From the NCBI GenBank assembly GCA_017435865.1, contig JAFSEF010000124.1:1-51077 (forward strand): 51,077 bases of DNA, in the 5' to 3' direction. The position numbers and the translations under genes are program-made. This DNA comes from Clostridia bacterium. GTDB taxonomy: Bacteria > Bacillota > Clostridia > Oscillospirales > Acutalibacteraceae. The notes beneath the pieces are model-generated. The model searched no databases and was not told where the DNA came from. It worked only from the letters and a program-made list of their open reading frames with translations. Positions 23,364 through 31,455 of this stretch are shown here, piece by piece; positions within the stretch are counted from its first letter, which is position 1; every line of letters begins with the position of its first letter.

Positions 23364-25982
23364 ATGAAAGATTTCAGTCTTGTGAAATTCAAATGGACTT
23401 TCCGCGATTATCAGCAAAAAGTGCTTGACAATGCAGACAAACATCTGCAGGATCGGAAAATTCACATCGTGGCAGCTCCCGGCAGCGGAAAAACCGTGCT
23501 TGGGTTGGAGCTGATTCGTCGGTTGAATGCACCTGCGCTGGTGCTTTCTCCGTCAGTTTCCATCAAACGGCAATGGGGAGAGCGATTTATTGAATGTTAT
23601 CTGCCCGAAACGGAGAATGCGGACGATTACATTTCCTTTGACCTGACACAACCGAAGACGCTGACAAGCATCACCTATCAGGCACTTCATGCTGCCGTCA
23701 ACAAATTGCAGCTGGATGTGGAAGAAGATGAAGACACACTCGAAAACGAAACTGCAGCCGATTTCAGCAATTTCGATTTGCTCGGGACGGTGAAAAAAGC
23801 AGGCATCTGCACTCTTTGCCTGGACGAAGCACACCACCTGAAAAGCGAGTGGCAACGTGCACTCGAAAAATTCATCGCACTGCTCGGAACAGAAGTAACA
23901 GTCATTTCTTTGACAGCGACACCGCCTTATGATGCTTCTTCGGGTGAATGGGAGCGTTACGTAAATCTTTGCGGCGAAATTGACGAAGAAATTTTTGTTC
24001 CGCAATTGGTCCGTCAAAAAACGCTTTGTCCGCATCAGGACTATATTTATTTCAGTTATCCCACAGAAGCGGAAACTGAAATGATCAGAAATTACAAACA
24101 AAAAGCAACTGCTTGTACAAACCACATTCTGCAGGAAGGGTATATGTCGGCTGCACTTCGTAATGCAGGCTTGATCGGTGAACAGGGAATAGCCGATGAA
24201 GTTCTTTATGACCATGCGGACGGATTTTGTGCACTCATTACAGTGGCTTGCTCACAAGGTGCGAAAATACCGCAGACAGTGCTTACAAAGCTGTTCGGTC
24301 ACAAAAAAGTTCCTGCCAATACCCCCGAAATCACACAAGCGGCTTTTCAGTTTGTCATAGATACTCCGTCGGTGTTCACAGAGGAACTTTCGCAGGAAAT
24401 TCGATCGGTTCTTTCTGAAAATGCACTCATCGAGAAACGGAAAGTGCAGCTTATCAGCAATGAAAAACTCAATCGGATGCTTGCATCTTCTGTCGGAAAA
24501 CTCAGGAGTATGCAAACCATTGCAATGCATGAGGTGCAGAATCTCGGTGAAGCACTTCGAATGCTTGTGCTGACCGATTTTATCAAAAAGGAAGTCAAAA
24601 AGAGCATCGGCACAACCGAAGAGCTGCATACCATGGGTGCTGTGCCTGTGTTTGAATCCATCCGCAGAGCAGTCGGGCAGCAGGCAAAAATTGCAATGTT
24701 GACGGGCTCTCTTGTGATTCTGCCTGATTCTGCCGTCGCAACAGCCCAAAGGATTGCAAAGGACTGCGGTTCATCCTGTACCGTAAAATCCATTGACGGC
24801 ACGTCGCACAGCGAAGTCGTTTTCAGCGGCTCCAATAAAAATAAAGTCGGTATCATTACAAAAGTGTTTGCCGAAGGCGAAATCAATATCCTTGTCGGCA
24901 CAAAATCCCTTCTGGGTGAAGGATGGGATTCTCCGAACATCAATTCTCTCATTCTTGCCAGTTTTGTCGGCAGTTTCATGCTTTCCAATCAGATGCGCGG
25001 CAGAGCGATCCGTATTGATAAAAACAATCCTGATAAAGTTTCAAATATATGGCATCTTGTAACGGTTCTGCCCGATGAAGACAGGCAGAATCCAAACGAA
25101 ATCGAAGGCAATGACTTTGATACCGTCAAACGGCGGTTCGCTTGTTTTCAGGCTCCTGCCTACACAAAAGACATTATAGAAAGCGGCATCGGCAGAATTG
25201 ATATTTTAACGCCGCCGTTCAATGAAAAAGGAATAGACCGCATAAACGCAGAAATGCTGCGGCTGTCATCCCGGCGTGATACGGTCGTGTCCCGTTGGAA
25301 CGCAACCGTGCGTGAAAACACGTATCAGACCGTAAGTGAAAGCAGTGAAGTTCCGCTGACGGTCTGGCCGAAAGCAGCCGTTGCAAAAAAGAAAATCCTT
25401 GCCGTTGTGTTTGCACTTGCGACGGTACTCGGCATTGTACTTGCCGTGGAACTGACGGGGTTCATTGCTGTCGTCGGCATTCTGTTGACGGTGCTGTCGG
25501 TGTATTTCTGCTTTAAAAACGCAATGTATGTGTTGAAAAACGCATCTCCCGAAAAAACAGTCAGCGGATTTGCGGATGCGGTTCTGCAATCCTTGCAGGA
25601 CTTAAAAGAAATTGAAGCTTCCTCCGAAATCAAGCTGCAGATTCAGCAAAATGCAAACGGAAATGCAGTTTCTGTCGGATTGAACGGTTGTAGTGAACGC
25701 GAGAAAAAAGTGTTCCTCAAGGCAATCCGTGAGTTGTTTGCAGCGATTGATGATCCGCGGTATGTCATCATCGGTACAAGCAAAATGTTCGGCACTGTCA
25801 GACGCGATTATCGGAACAGTTTTGCCTGTCCGACCGTGTTCGGTGTGAATAAAGAAACAGCGGAGATTCTGCAAAAGAACCTCAAAGGCCCTGTCGGCAA
25901 CTTTGAGCTTGTGTTCACCCGAAGCGACAACGGCAGAAAAGTGCTCAATGAATGTAAGAAAAAACAAGGAGAAAAGGTATGA
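23364..25982 (+). CDS. SF2 DEAD/DEAH-type helicase with C-terminal membrane hairpin
   Basis: 872 residues from ATG 23364 (AGGGAGGAC upstream). Superfamily 2 motifs: FRDYQQKVL Q-like motif, Walker A APGSGKT (38-44), DEAH (154-157), TATPP (184-188), GEGWDSPNIN, and QMRGRAIRID (543-552, motif VI with arginine finger). Residues about 676-730 form two hydrophobic helices separated by a short turn, predicted to insert in the membrane. About 140 further residues end in a domain with GNSFACPTVFGVN-like text. The helicase family is related to type III restriction and ResIII-like proteins. No nuclease motif is visible. It overlaps the next gene by 4 bp (ATGA). Its role is unknown; a membrane-tethered nucleic-acid motor is unusual. 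Confidence 0.85.
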   Translation: MKDFSLVKFKWTFRDYQQKVLDNADKHLQDRKIHIVAAPGSGKTVLGLELIRRLNAPALVLSPSVSIKRQWGERFIECYLPETENADDYISFDLTQPKTLTSITYQALHAAVNKLQLDVEEDEDTLENETAADFSNFDLLGTVKKAGICTLCLDEAHHLKSEWQRALEKFIALLGTEVTVISLTATPPYDASSGEWERYVNLCGEIDEEIFVPQLVRQKTLCPHQDYIYFSYPTEAETEMIRNYKQKATACTNHILQEGYMSAALRNAGLIGEQGIADEVLYDHADGFCALITVACSQGAKIPQTVLTKLFGHKKVPANTPEITQAAFQFVIDTPSVFTEELSQEIRSVLSENALIEKRKVQLISNEKLNRMLASSVGKLRSMQTIAMHEVQNLGEALRMLVLTDFIKKEVKKSIGTTEELHTMGAVPVFESIRRAVGQQAKIAMLTGSLVILPDSAVATAQRIAKDCGSSCTVKSIDGTSHSEVVFSGSNKNKVGIITKVFAEGEINILVGTKSLLGEGWDSPNINSLILASFVGSFMLSNQMRGRAIRIDKNNPDKVSNIWHLVTVLPDEDRQNPNEIEGNDFDTVKRRFACFQAPAYTKDIIESGIGRIDILTPPFNEKGIDRINAEMLRLSSRRDTVVSRWNATVRENTYQTVSESSEVPLTVWPKAAVAKKKILAVVFALATVLGIVLAVELTGFIAVVGILLTVLSVYFCFKNAMYVLKNASPEKTVSGFADAVLQSLQDLKEIEASSEIKLQIQQNANGNAVSVGLNGCSEREKKVFLKAIRELFAAIDDPRYVIIGTSKMFGTVRRDYRNSFACPTVFGVNKETAEILQKNLKGPVGNFELVFTRSDNGRKVLNECKKKQGEKV

Positions 25983-28351
25983 ACGAGAAATACGGCAAAT
26001 CGGGTGCCAAGGAAAGCACACCGAGCAAAAGTGAATATTTTTCATGGATCAACAACACAAACGAGGGATCAACCGAAGAACAGACCCTTGTGAATTTTGC
26101 GTATTTTGATTATCTCAAGCGAACCTACGGCATGCAGCTCGATATTTACGCATGGGATGCAGGCAACCTTGACGGTGCACGCGAAACCTACGAAACCTTT
26201 GATTCTCCCAAAATAAAAGCACAGTATCCCAACGGATACGGCCCCGTTGCAAAGGCGGCTGAAAAACTCAACACCCGACTCGGTGTCTGGGGCGGTCCCG
26301 ACGGCTTCGGAAAAACCAAAGAAAGTGCAGAAAAGAGACTTGAACAGATGGTCTCCCTTGCCCGTGACTACCGTTTTGCACTGTTTAAATTCGACGGTGT
26401 CTGCGGAAGACTTGCACCCGAAAACCGACCTTATTTTGTGAAAATGATGCAGGAATGCCGCCGTTATCAGCCTGACTTTATTCTCCTGAATCACCGTCTT
26501 GATTTCGGTGAAGAAGGTATGCAGTATGCCACCACCTTTTTGTGGGAGGGTGTGGAAACGTATGTCGATGTGCACATTGCAAACGACCGTTGTGCACCGC
26601 ACCACAGAGCTTACATGATGTCACGCGGCAACACGCCCGGTATGACCCGCATGACCGAAGACCACGGTGTGTGCATTTCTTCGCAGAATGAATACTTTGA
26701 AGACGAACTTATCATTCAGGCATTCGGCAGAAACCTGATTTTAGCTCCCGAAATTTACGGCAATCCGTGGCTGCTTCGTGATTTTGAGCAGGCACATCTT
26801 GCTCGCATTTTTAATCTCCATCGCCGTTGGAACGAAATTCTTGTGGACGGCTTTGAGTTGAAAGGGGACACTTACCCCGAACACACGGTTGTCCGTGGCT
26901 CTGCAGACCGTCGCTTCATTGCAACGGGTAATATGGCGTGGGATGAAAAAACCATGCAGGTTTCCCTGCATGACAGTATCGGTCTTGCAAAATGCGAAAA
27001 GGTTGCCGTATTTGTGCATCATCCTTATGAGAAATTTGTCGGCTTCTTTGATTACGGCGATACGGTCAGCATTGATCTTGAACCGTTCCGTGCTTCTCTT
27101 GTGCAGATCTGCGATGCTGCAGTGGCAGATAAAGTGCTTCAGAATTGCGAATATGAAGTGTTGCACGAAAACGAAAACGGTATTCCCGACAAGGTAAAAA
27201 TTGTGTCCTGTAAGGGTGATATTACTTTGCCTGACGGTACTATATATCAGGCAAATGCTTTCGATAACACACTGCGTGCCCCTGTGCTGCTTGGTGAACT
27301 GTCGGCTGACAATTTCTGTGAAGTCCCCGAAAACAGCGGACAGCAACTGGAAACATTGCTCTTTGCACAGAATCATGATTCACTCGAAAGACAGGCGGTC
27401 AACAAGGCAGGTGCAACCGCAATTCCCGAAGTGCAGGCTGCGAGAGATGCATTTTTTAACCAGAGAACCTATCAGCTTCGCGGTATCGAATGTAAAAATG
27501 CTTTCGACGGCAAGGACGACACCTTCTTTGACGGTACAAGTAAACTGCATTACGGCGGATATCGCATTCAGGGCGGTTGCCTGCGTGCGGATTTCGGTGC
27601 GGTATATGAAGCCGATTTTGTGGAGATTTCCTATTTTGACTCCGATGAACAGTCCGTGTTCCGCAACAGCATTCAGATGCAGGGACCAACGGGTGTTTGT
27701 ACTCACTCCGTTGACCTTTCCGAATGGGAAAAGACAAGCATTGACAGTGTGTATGTTCTTCGTGCCGAAACCGTACCTGTTTTGGTGCAGGATGTGCACA
27801 ATGTGATTGATGTCAAGGGCAAACGTAAGTGTGTCCGTTACCCCGTAAACGGCAATATCCGTTATTTCCGTATGCCGTGTCCCCTGGATCGTATTTATAA
27901 GATCGCTTTGCTCAAAGACGGCAAAGAACTCTCTTTGCAGAATCCGAAAGCTAATAATCTGTTGCCTGCCGACAGAAAAGTACAGTATGCAAAGGAATTG
28001 AACATAAAGGTAGCTGCAGCGGATTGGAAAAAGGATTGCTATGTCAGTGTGGCACTCGACGGAAAACACGGTATTGAAGGTGCTTATGCACTGCTGGAGG
28101 CAGACGGAAAAATTATCACCGCCCCCGACCGTGCACCGAGTTATCAGGCAAACGGTTGGGAATGCCCGCCGTTTCGTTCGGTGCATCAGGATCATCATTA
28201 TACCTACTATTTCCCCATTGCAGAAGAACTCTGTGACAAAGACCTGACTGTACGCATTCTCGGTATGGATAAAGAACTTGCCGATTATCCTGTATATGTC
28301 TATCTTTGTGATGCGAACAAAGAGCCGGACGGAATTGAACTGTCATTGTAA
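25979..28351 (+). CDS. TIM-barrel glycoside hydrolase, alpha-galactosidase/GH36-GH31-like
   Basis: 790 residues without a visible signal peptide. The ribosome binding site AAGGAG lies within the helicase end. The barrel contains YAWDAGNLDGARETYETF (about 58-75), LGVWGGPDGFG, FALFKFDGVCGR with likely nucleophile Asp139, and FLWEGVETYVDVH with Glu190. The K-F-D strand plus WDxG resembles clan GH-D (GH36/GH27) and GH31 alpha-glycosidases. The remaining part (from about 400) contains beta-rich regions, one like a galactose-binding/discoidin module with AFDGKDDTFFDG. The family cannot be fixed by eye; alpha-galactosidase is the best guess. It is co-transcribed with a helicase, an odd pairing. It ends at a strong terminator. 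Confidence 0.65.
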   Translation: MNEKYGKSGAKESTPSKSEYFSWINNTNEGSTEEQTLVNFAYFDYLKRTYGMQLDIYAWDAGNLDGARETYETFDSPKIKAQYPNGYGPVAKAAEKLNTRLGVWGGPDGFGKTKESAEKRLEQMVSLARDYRFALFKFDGVCGRLAPENRPYFVKMMQECRRYQPDFILLNHRLDFGEEGMQYATTFLWEGVETYVDVHIANDRCAPHHRAYMMSRGNTPGMTRMTEDHGVCISSQNEYFEDELIIQAFGRNLILAPEIYGNPWLLRDFEQAHLARIFNLHRRWNEILVDGFELKGDTYPEHTVVRGSADRRFIATGNMAWDEKTMQVSLHDSIGLAKCEKVAVFVHHPYEKFVGFFDYGDTVSIDLEPFRASLVQICDAAVADKVLQNCEYEVLHENENGIPDKVKIVSCKGDITLPDGTIYQANAFDNTLRAPVLLGELSADNFCEVPENSGQQLETLLFAQNHDSLERQAVNKAGATAIPEVQAARDAFFNQRTYQLRGIECKNAFDGKDDTFFDGTSKLHYGGYRIQGGCLRADFGAVYEADFVEISYFDSDEQSVFRNSIQMQGPTGVCTHSVDLSEWEKTSIDSVYVLRAETVPVLVQDVHNVIDVKGKRKCVRYPVNGNIRYFRMPCPLDRIYKIALLKDGKELSLQNPKANNLLPADRKVQYAKELNIKVAAADWKKDCYVSVALDGKHGIEGAYALLEADGKIITAPDRAPSYQANGWECPPFRSVHQDHHYTYYFPIAEELCDKDLTVRILGMDKELADYPVYVYLCDANKEPDGIELSL

Positions 28352-28360
28352 AAAAGCATA

Positions 28361-28403
28361 ACAACAAAAGCAGGGACGTGAAAATCCCTGCTTTTGTTGT
28401 TTA
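28361..28403. terminator. Bidirectional terminator after the glycosidase
   Basis: ACAACAAAAGCAGGGA (28361-28376) and TCCCTGCTTTTGTTGT (28385-28400) form a perfect 16-bp stem with an 8-base loop, followed by TTT. Confidence 0.85.
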
Positions 28404-28731
28404 TGCGGATTAAAAAGTGTAATTTTTTCAAGCAACTGAACGGTACTGTTCTGTTTTTTGCTGCAAAAAAAGATCTGATGCTACTATTTGGTTTTTCACG
28501 GAACGTATTGCAGAAAAATAATTATAAACGTAATACAGACATAAAAAATAATCCTACAACCATTTATCAGAATTGTTGCAGGATTTAAGTGGTTCCACGC
28601 ATATATTAATACAAAATTATATTATTTATAACCCCGTATTTTCAGAGGTTGTATATTTTTGTTTCAGGGGATTGCAAATTGATTCTAAGAATGTTTTTTA
28701 ACAAGTTTCACATCAAAATAATGTAATAACT
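28404..28731. other. Gene-free AT-rich stretch between convergent genes
   Basis: No convincing gene. It holds an imperfect inverted repeat, AATCCTACAAC (28550-28560) with GTTGCAGGATT (28575-28585). A single arm of the palindromic repeat described at 39567 and 50303 lies at 28487-28503 (TTTGGTTTTTCACGGAA). A small open frame starting at 28394 begins inside the terminator and is not supported. Confidence 0.55.
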
Positions 28732-28780
28732 AAAACGCCTATGAGGTTAAATGGGAACTTCATAGGCGATGTGCTTTTTT
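28732..28780 (-). terminator. Terminator of the GH78 gene
   Basis: CGCCTATGA (28736-28744) pairs with TCATAGGCG (28760-28768), perfect 9-bp stem. On the - strand it is followed by TTTTAGTT; on the + strand by ATGTGCTTTTTT. Confidence 0.75.
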
Positions 28781-28797
28781 ATTAATTTATTAAGTCT

Positions 28798-31143
28798 TTA
28801 GTTTGATTTATTCACAATCTCCACATTGGTAATTTCACCGTTTACATATTCACCGTTTTGGTAATAAGGTGTTGAATTGATATTTACAATGGCACCGGCC
28901 GGCACATATAAAACAGCGTTCATATCTTGTGGGAGAGTAAGGTTGATAATGTAATTATCTGAATTCTTTTCGTAGTCCAGAGTAATGAACCCTTTTACAC
29001 TCGGAACGGTACAGTTCATACTATCGGAAAGAGTGTATTGCGGGTCGATTTTAACCTTTTCGTAACCTGCTGAAAGGGGAGTAATACCTGCAAAATGCTT
29101 GCTCATTATAACAAGAGGTCCACCGGTCGACGCGTGATTTTTAGAGCCTCGCCAAGCGGGCCAAAACTCCCATAAGGTTGAATAATCCTTGCCTACCATA
29201 CTTTCATATCTGTCTTTTATTCTGTCTTTGGCAAGTTCATATTCTCCCATTTTGCAAAGAGATTCAAGAACATAATATTCCATGTACGGACCTGAATTTT
29301 GAGTAGTCGCGAGTACATTCTTGATAGTGTCATACTGCTCTTTGTCTGCAAGTCCTGACAAAACTGCAAGAGCATTGGCTCTGTCATCAGGCTTTTTCGT
29401 GTCATCACTTTTAAAGCCGTTTTCTGTCCAAAGATTTTTATATCCTTTTGCAATTCTTTCTTTTCTTTCGGTAAAAAACGAGACATCTTCATCTTTTTCT
29501 AACTCTTCTGCCATTTTTTCTGTGGCGGAAAGAGCATAATAAAACCATGCATTCTCAATGGCGGTCACATCTGCGTGGTAGCCCCAGTCAACCCAATCCC
29601 ATGAGCCCTCGCGATGAACAACAAGATTGTTTTCTCCCATTTCCCAAAGTTTCAGGTAGTCAACAGATGCACCATAAACCTTTTCAATAAATGCCTTGTC
29701 ACCTGTATACTCATAGTAAGTATAAAAGCCGACAATGCCTGCAAGCTGCTGAACAGGGAGTTCAAAATAGTCACCACTAATAGGTACAACCGTCTGTAAC
29801 ACCTTTGACTCGTCAACGTGGGAAAGCATAGCATCTACGCCTTTTTGATAGAGTAAGTAAGAATTGCTATCCATGGAGTACATTGTCAGATTCATTTCTA
29901 TTGTGACATCACCCCACCACTGTGCTCTTTCTCTGTCGGGACAATCCATAAGATTATCACGCATATTGACATAGAGTGTACGCAAGGACTTTTGCCACAA
30001 GGTGTTCATGAATTCATCATCACAAGTGAAGTTGCCACAGAATTCACTGTCATAACCGGTTTCTCGGTATTTAAGAGATAAGACAGTTACACCTTTGGGT
30101 ATTTTATAAGTAATATGCTCACCGTTGAACCAACCGGCTGCCTCAAACTCCTGTTCACCCTCTTTGGTTATATAGGTAGTTGAAACAGCACCAAGCGGAG
30201 TATTTTCGGTTATTATGCGAATCTTTTTGCCTTCGGGTGCAATTACTTTAAGATATGGTGTAAGCTGTGCGTTATACGGAACATCTACGGTGATTTTTTC
30301 GCCAAAAAGATTCTTTACAGTATAGTTTTCATATTCTTTTGAATTTTCGTAATCCTTAAGACCGTAATCCTTTAAAAATGGAATTCCTCTGGGCTGAAGC
30401 GTGCCATAATTACCTTCACCGCCGTTTGCATATTCGGTTGCATTTTCCCAAGAAGAAACATCATAAGACTCATTTATCCAATCGCCTAAATCTTCCCTTG
30501 CATCATAATAAATGCTGTGTTCGGGGAGTCTGTAATTTGGCTTATAAAGAATGCCGTTACCATAAGCATCATTCTTTTTTACCTTCCAACTGTTGTCGGA
30601 AATTATGGTGATGTCCTCATTTTCAGCCTCAAAAAGAAATCCGCCCTGACCACTGCTGTTATATGAATAGCTTGTTTTATCATCCCAAAACCACACTAAA
30701 GCACAAATAGTGTTTTCTCCCTCTTGTAAGTATGGGGCAATATCTATACTGTCATAATAACAACTGTTTTCAGAGGGACCACGTTTCGCACTACCCTCAA
30801 AAACAACAGTATCTCCGTTTATGTAAAGCCAATATTTTGAATCAGCTGAAATATGAGCAATCAGTTCTTGCGGAATATTTTCAAGAGTGACCTTTTTATT
30901 AAAGCACATCCATGTATTTTCTTCTGTAAGATTTTCTTTGTCCCAAATCCAATGCGCATTCCAATCAGTTTTTTTGCCCGTAGAAATTACTTGGTATTCG
31001 GGAATACTTTCGGGAATCTGATAATCATTTGTAAATGGTGTCATGGTCAATTTTCCCAATAATAAAAGTGGGGAAAAATATGAAATAACATGACTTACCA
31101 CTATTAAAACAGCGGGAATGATTAATAACAGTAATTTTTTCAT
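28798..31143 (-). CDS. Membrane-anchored alpha-L-rhamnosidase (GH78)
   Basis: 781 residues, ATG 31143 with TAAAGGAG upstream. The first 30 residues are a strongly hydrophobic N-terminus, an anchor or signal peptide. It is followed by the GH78 N-terminal beta-sandwich (WNAHWIWDKENLTEENTW at 61-78, then YDAREDL). The catalytic (alpha/alpha)6 barrel has the signature MRDNLMDCPDRER (394-406) with WWGD (409-412), STLWEFWP and the closing FAGITPLSAGYEKVKIDP. The domain order and motifs are classical. It removes terminal alpha-L-rhamnose from plant glycans or flavonoid glycosides outside the cell. Base composition and codon choice are visibly more AT-rich than in the genes around it, suggesting transfer. 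It is a single gene with promoter and terminator. Confidence 0.9.
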   Translation of the reverse strand: MKKLLLLIIPAVLIVVSHVISYFSPLLLLGKLTMTPFTNDYQIPESIPEYQVISTGKKTDWNAHWIWDKENLTEENTWMCFNKKVTLENIPQELIAHISADSKYWLYINGDTVVFEGSAKRGPSENSCYYDSIDIAPYLQEGENTICALVWFWDDKTSYSYNSSGQGGFLFEAENEDITIISDNSWKVKKNDAYGNGILYKPNYRLPEHSIYYDAREDLGDWINESYDVSSWENATEYANGGEGNYGTLQPRGIPFLKDYGLKDYENSKEYENYTVKNLFGEKITVDVPYNAQLTPYLKVIAPEGKKIRIITENTPLGAVSTTYITKEGEQEFEAAGWFNGEHITYKIPKGVTVLSLKYRETGYDSEFCGNFTCDDEFMNTLWQKSLRTLYVNMRDNLMDCPDRERAQWWGDVTIEMNLTMYSMDSNSYLLYQKGVDAMLSHVDESKVLQTVVPISGDYFELPVQQLAGIVGFYTYYEYTGDKAFIEKVYGASVDYLKLWEMGENNLVVHREGSWDWVDWGYHADVTAIENAWFYYALSATEKMAEELEKDEDVSFFTERKERIAKGYKNLWTENGFKSDDTKKPDDRANALAVLSGLADKEQYDTIKNVLATTQNSGPYMEYYVLESLCKMGEYELAKDRIKDRYESMVGKDYSTLWEFWPAWRGSKNHASTGGPLVIMSKHFAGITPLSAGYEKVKIDPQYTLSDSMNCTVPSVKGFITLDYEKNSDNYIINLTLPQDMNAVLYVPAGAIVNINSTPYYQNGEYVNGEITNVEIVNKSN

Positions 31144-31166
31144 GGTAACATCTCCTTTATAAGATA

Positions 31167-31196
31167 ATTATACCACCAAATAAATAAAAAAAACAA
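31167..31196 (-). promoter_or_regulatory. Promoter of the GH78 gene
   Basis: On the - strand, TTGTTT (31196-31191), an 18-bp spacer and TATAAT (31172-31167). Confidence 0.6.
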
Positions 31197-31289
31197 CAGC
31201 AAAATATTGTTTTCTTTACCCCTTTGAAATAAAGGGATTTTGGCATAAAATAACTCCACTCTCATTGCATTAGAATAAGAGTGGAGTTA

Positions 31290-31376
31290 TGGTGCCGGTG
31301 ACCGGGGTCGAACCGGTACGGTATCGCTACCACTGGATTTTGAGTCCAGCACGTCTGCCAATTCCATCACACCGGC
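31290..31376 (-). tRNA. tRNA-Leu (anticodon CAA)
   Basis: 87 bases including encoded CCA. The acceptor GCCGGTG pairs with CACCGGC. The anticodon stem CTGGA/TCCAG holds loop CTCAAAA, anticodon CAA. The long variable arm typical of Leu tRNAs is present, and the T arm carries GGTTCGACCC. Confidence 0.96.
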
Positions 31377-31455
31377 ATGGTGGAATTATTATAGTACATC
31401 CGGGCTGAAAAATCAAGTCTTTTTTTCTGATTTGATGCAAAAGATTGAAAAAGGG

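Noticed and set aside
28394-28588. 64-codon open frame between convergent genes
   Set aside because: Its start lies in the terminator, it has no ribosome binding site and its translation has no recognisable feature.
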